DNA from: JBMORL01 sp049322335
GTDB taxonomy: Bacteria; Bacteroidota; Bacteroidia; Flavobacteriales_D; UBA2798
Length of the DNA stretch: 8,728 bases
Assembly: GCA_049322335.1 (NCBI GenBank)
Contig: JBMORL010000096.1
Location: 1-8,728 of the forward strand
Direction of reading: 5' to 3'
Part shown: piece after piece, positions 6,910-8,728 of the stretch
How the letters are laid out: every line of letters starts with the position of its first letter
How positions within the stretch are numbered: position 1 is the stretch's first letter
Notes under the pieces: generated by a model
Databases searched by the model: none
Seen by the model: only the letters and a program-made list of their open reading frames with translations
Told to the model about the DNA's origin: nothing
Position numbers and translations under genes: made by a program

Positions 6910-7461
6910 TTACAGGCTTTTTTGCAGGATAACGCGTTCGTTTTTCAATAAATTTATTTCGCTGTCGAGATTTGCATCCGAAAATTCGTTTTCGAACTGG
7001 TGGCGGTTTTCTGCTTTTATTTTTTTTCTTTTTACTGCCTCTACGCATCTGCGTACATCATCGCGTGATTCAAGAATAAGTTCGGGAACCATCGTTGGAT
7101 TTCCGTTTTCGTCTTTTGCTACCATGGTAAAATAGGAAGTATTGGTGTGCTTTTGTTCGCCCGTTTTCACATTTTCAGCGATCACCCGGATGCCCACAAC
7201 GATGGATGATTTTCCTACATGATTAACGGCCGCGTGCAGAGAAACCAATTCGCCCACATTTACCGGAGCAAGAAAATTTACTTCTTCAACAGAAACAGTC
7301 ACCACATAACAACCTGCATGTTTGGAAGCACAGGTGTAGGCCACTTTGTCCATTAGGGAAAGTAAAATTCCACCATGAACTTTTCCCCCGAAATTGGCAT
7401 ACGAAGGAATCATGAGTTCGGTGAGGGTGGTTTTGGAAAACGAAACTGTTCTTGGATTCAT
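6910..7461 (-). CDS. acyl-CoA thioesterase, hotdog fold (YciA/BACH type)
   Basis: The 183-residue product belongs to the hotdog acyl-CoA hydrolases, which cleave acyl-CoA to free acid and CoA in the cytoplasm. The signature NFGGKVHGGILLSLMDKVAY (residues 23-42) is the central helix with its HGG turn. Asn23 and Asp38 are at the positions used for catalysis in this family. It is followed by the strand VVTVSVEEVNFLAPVNVGE (53-71) and by VGIRVIAENVKTGEQKHTN (89-107), which fit the beta-sheet with its A-E-N signature. Residues beyond about 130 form a charged C-terminal extension containing RRCVEAVKRKK; similar Arg/Lys-rich tails occur in this family, while the last 30 or so residues are less familiar. 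Acyl chain preference cannot be read from the sequence. The stop codon lies 2 bp from that of the convergent cytochrome gene; the gene 52 bp upstream is on the same strand, so shared transcription is possible. Confidence 0.93.
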   Translation of the reverse strand: MNPRTVSFSKTTLTELMIPSYANFGGKVHGGILLSLMDKVAYTCASKHAGCYVVTVSVEEVNFLAPVNVGELVSLHAAVNHVGKSSIVVGIRVIAENVKTGEQKHTNTSYFTMVAKDENGNPTMVPELILESRDDVRRCVEAVKRKKIKAENRHQFENEFSDANLDSEINLLKNERVILQKSL

Positions 7462-7513
7462 TGCAGATAGTTGATGTTTGATTACTCCTTTGGTCGTGAG
7501 AAAAGTTGTTGAT

Positions 7514-8449
7514 TTATTTAATGATCATCATTTTTGGGGAATCATAAATCTTCCCATTATTTATTACTAAAACAGAATATATACCGTTACTGAGCTGAGT
7601 GAAATCCATATTACTTTTTTGATGGATACCAGGAGGGAGGGAAATGGCTCTTATTTTTCTTCCGAAAAGGTCGTGAACCAATACTTCCAGGTTTTCTTCT
7701 GACGAATATTCGATAAAAGATTTTCCATCAGATGGGTTTGGAAAAATATTTATCGAAAACTGTCTGTATTGTGTATTGATATTTACAGAGGATTGATTAC
7801 AGATCAGCGCCTGCAGGGAGATCGTATCTTCGGGATGAGTACCGATTACTTCCATAGCAGAAGAAGGATCACCTTCTTTAGCGAAGAAAATAAAAGGAAC
7901 CGAATCTGCCTGCGTCAATGCTGTAGAAGCACCAAGGTTTGCAAGAGCTGTATAAATACCAGGGTCTACAGACATAATAGCATCCCTGTCAGCGTATAGC
8001 CAGGTATAAACCAAAAAATAAACTCCGCCTAAAGTATCATTGCTCAACAGGGAATCAAGTGCATAAAATTGCTGTGGGTTAGACGGATCAAGTTGATAAA
8101 TAAAATATTTCTCTACCCTTGCCCTGCATGATCCGCAACCATTGTTCAAATTTCCGAATTGATTATTGGGATTTACCATAACACAAGTACATGACCAATC
8201 TGTATTTGGACAATTATAAGTCCCCCATGCTTCGCAGGTATTGGTATCAATTATAGCTACATGAATGGCAGGATAAGTAGCCCCACACCCGGAATAATCC
8301 TGTAATTCGGAATTGATATAATAATTCGTTCCATTATATCCCGGGCCTGTATCCGCATTTCCATAAACATTACACGTTAGCGTATCGGGTTGGGAGAAAG
8401 AGGATATGGCGGAAAAAAATAATATAAATGAGATAAATGGTTTTTTCAT
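7514..8449 (-). CDS. secreted Cys-rich protein with T9SS type A sorting domain
   Basis: This 311-residue precursor begins with a clear Sec signal peptide (MKKPFISFILFFSAISSFSQ, probable cleavage near residue 20). The C-terminal 80 residues (about 232-311) are a type A T9SS sorting domain: INIFPNPSDGK, then VHDLFGRKI, then LSNGIYSVLVINNGK and a final MMIIK. The Bacteroidetes YPNP-like motif reads FPNP here. The mature part contains nine cysteines (26, 55, 72, 80, 87, 89, 105, 108, 217), most in the first 110 residues, suggesting disulfides or a metal site. Residues about 61-205, with IHVAIIDTNT, ALDSLLSNDTLGGVYFLVYTW, IYTALANLGAS and PFIFFAKEGDPSSAMEVIG, may form a divergent FAM3/ILEI-like fold (inference only). 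No catalytic motif was found. It lies 31 bp downstream of another type A protein with a related tail, so the two are probably co-transcribed. Extracellular location is confident; function is unknown. Confidence 0.85.
   Translation of the reverse strand: MKKPFISFILFFSAISSFSQPDTLTCNVYGNADTGPGYNGTNYYINSELQDYSGCGATYPAIHVAIIDTNTCEAWGTYNCPNTDWSCTCVMVNPNNQFGNLNNGCGSCRARVEKYFIYQLDPSNPQQFYALDSLLSNDTLGGVYFLVYTWLYADRDAIMSVDPGIYTALANLGASTALTQADSVPFIFFAKEGDPSSAMEVIGTHPEDTISLQALICNQSSVNINTQYRQFSINIFPNPSDGKSFIEYSSEENLEVLVHDLFGRKIRAISLPPGIHQKSNMDFTQLSNGIYSVLVINNGKIYDSPKMMIIK
7725..7752 (-). repeat. 28-bp direct repeat, copy 1, in a sorting-domain coding region
   Basis: This 28-bp stretch matches 8695-8722 with two mismatches (a/c at 7730, a/t at 7743). 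It encodes the NIFPNPSDG segment of the T9SS tail. Much of the identity could be due to the conserved protein motif, but near-identical codon choice suggests recent common origin of the two tails. Confidence 0.7.
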
Positions 8450-8480
8450 ATTCTTTATTTAAAACACCAATATAATAATA

Positions 8481-8728
8481 TTAACTTTTAATTACAACAA
8501 TTTTTTCCTTTTTAACCGCTTTCTCCCCATCGAAAAATATAACCGAATAAACTCCGGATGCCAAATTAGCTTTTTCCATCGTTATTTTCTGATTAATACC
8601 GGGTAGCAGGTTTTCTTTAACCACCCGCTGACCTATGGAATTATAAATTATCATCTTTAGCTCTGCACCTGATGTATATTTTATCTCAAAATTGCCATCC
8701 GATGGGTTTGGATAAATATTTACTTCAA
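8481..8728 (-). CDS. C-terminal end of a T9SS type A sorting-domain protein, partial
   Basis: The last 81 codons of a gene entering from the right edge; the start is outside the window. The whole visible part is a Por-type sorting tail: EVNIYPNPSDGNFEI, then MIIYNSIGQRVV, LLPGINQKITM, LASGVYSVIFFDGEK and a final KIVVIKS before the TAA at 8481-8483. Such tails direct substrates across the outer membrane by the T9SS and are removed or replaced by an anchor. The shared PSDG, PGI-QK, M and YSV positions with the neighbouring 311-residue protein suggest related or duplicated genes. The nature of the passenger domain cannot be told. It ends 31 bp before the next start on the same strand, consistent with an operon. 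Confidence 0.88.
   Translation of the reverse strand, partial: EVNIYPNPSDGNFEIKYTSGAELKMIIYNSIGQRVVKENLLPGINQKITMEKANLASGVYSVIFFDGEKAVKKEKIVVIKS
8695..8722 (-). repeat. 28-bp direct repeat, copy 2, in a sorting-domain coding region
   Basis: Partner of the copy at 7725-7752, same orientation, two mismatches. It encodes NIYPNPSDG in the second T9SS type A tail. Confidence 0.7.

Noticed and set aside
7462..7513. Terminator or small gene between the type A protein and the thioesterase
   Set aside because: The 52 bp hold no convincing hairpin or coding frame. An AGGAG on the minus strand is too far from the thioesterase ATG to be a typical ribosome binding site.

Overview
The window looks like a chromosomal segment of a Bacteroidota (Bacteroidetes) bacterium, probably an aquatic or marine member of the Flavobacteriales or a related order. 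The evidence is three secreted proteins ending in type IX secretion (T9SS) sorting domains, one type B and two type A, a DUF4301 protein (a family I associate with Bacteroidetes), moderate-to-low G+C, and starts without Shine-Dalgarno sequences. I see no phage, transposon, CRISPR, tRNA or rRNA signal. The genus cannot be set from the sequence.

Layout. At the left edge, two minus-strand genes form a cofactor pair. coaE (dephospho-CoA kinase) overlaps by 29 bp the start of an nnr gene (NAD(P)H-hydrate epimerase domain), which runs off the window. Divergent from coaE, across a short AT-rich intergenic region, is a plus-strand gene of about 3.8 kb. It encodes a secreted multidomain adhesin-like protein: signal peptide, an N-terminal SHVPGG-type module, Ig-like/PKD/SprB-like repeats, and a gliding-motility-type C-terminal sorting domain. 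A strong, probably bidirectional terminator separates it from a convergent minus-strand DUF4301 gene. Its motif order resembles UDP-sugar/UDP-GlcNAc pyrophosphorylases.

Divergent from DUF4301 is a small plus-strand gene for a membrane-anchored mono-heme c-type cytochrome. It meets, tail to tail with only 2 bp between stop codons, a minus-strand hotdog acyl-CoA thioesterase. Upstream of the thioesterase on the same strand is a Cys-rich secreted protein with a T9SS type A tail and a central region that may be a FAM3/ILEI-like fold. At the right edge is the C-terminal end of a second protein with a closely related type A tail.

The genes do not form one pathway. They fall into cofactor metabolism (CoaE, Nnr, perhaps the CoA-using thioesterase), cell-surface secretion through a T9SS encoded elsewhere, and two poorly characterised products (DUF4301 and the cytochrome). 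The points most worth following up are the DUF4301 nucleotidyltransferase resemblance, the possible FAM3/ILEI domain, and the module nested within an Ig-like repeat of the large adhesin.
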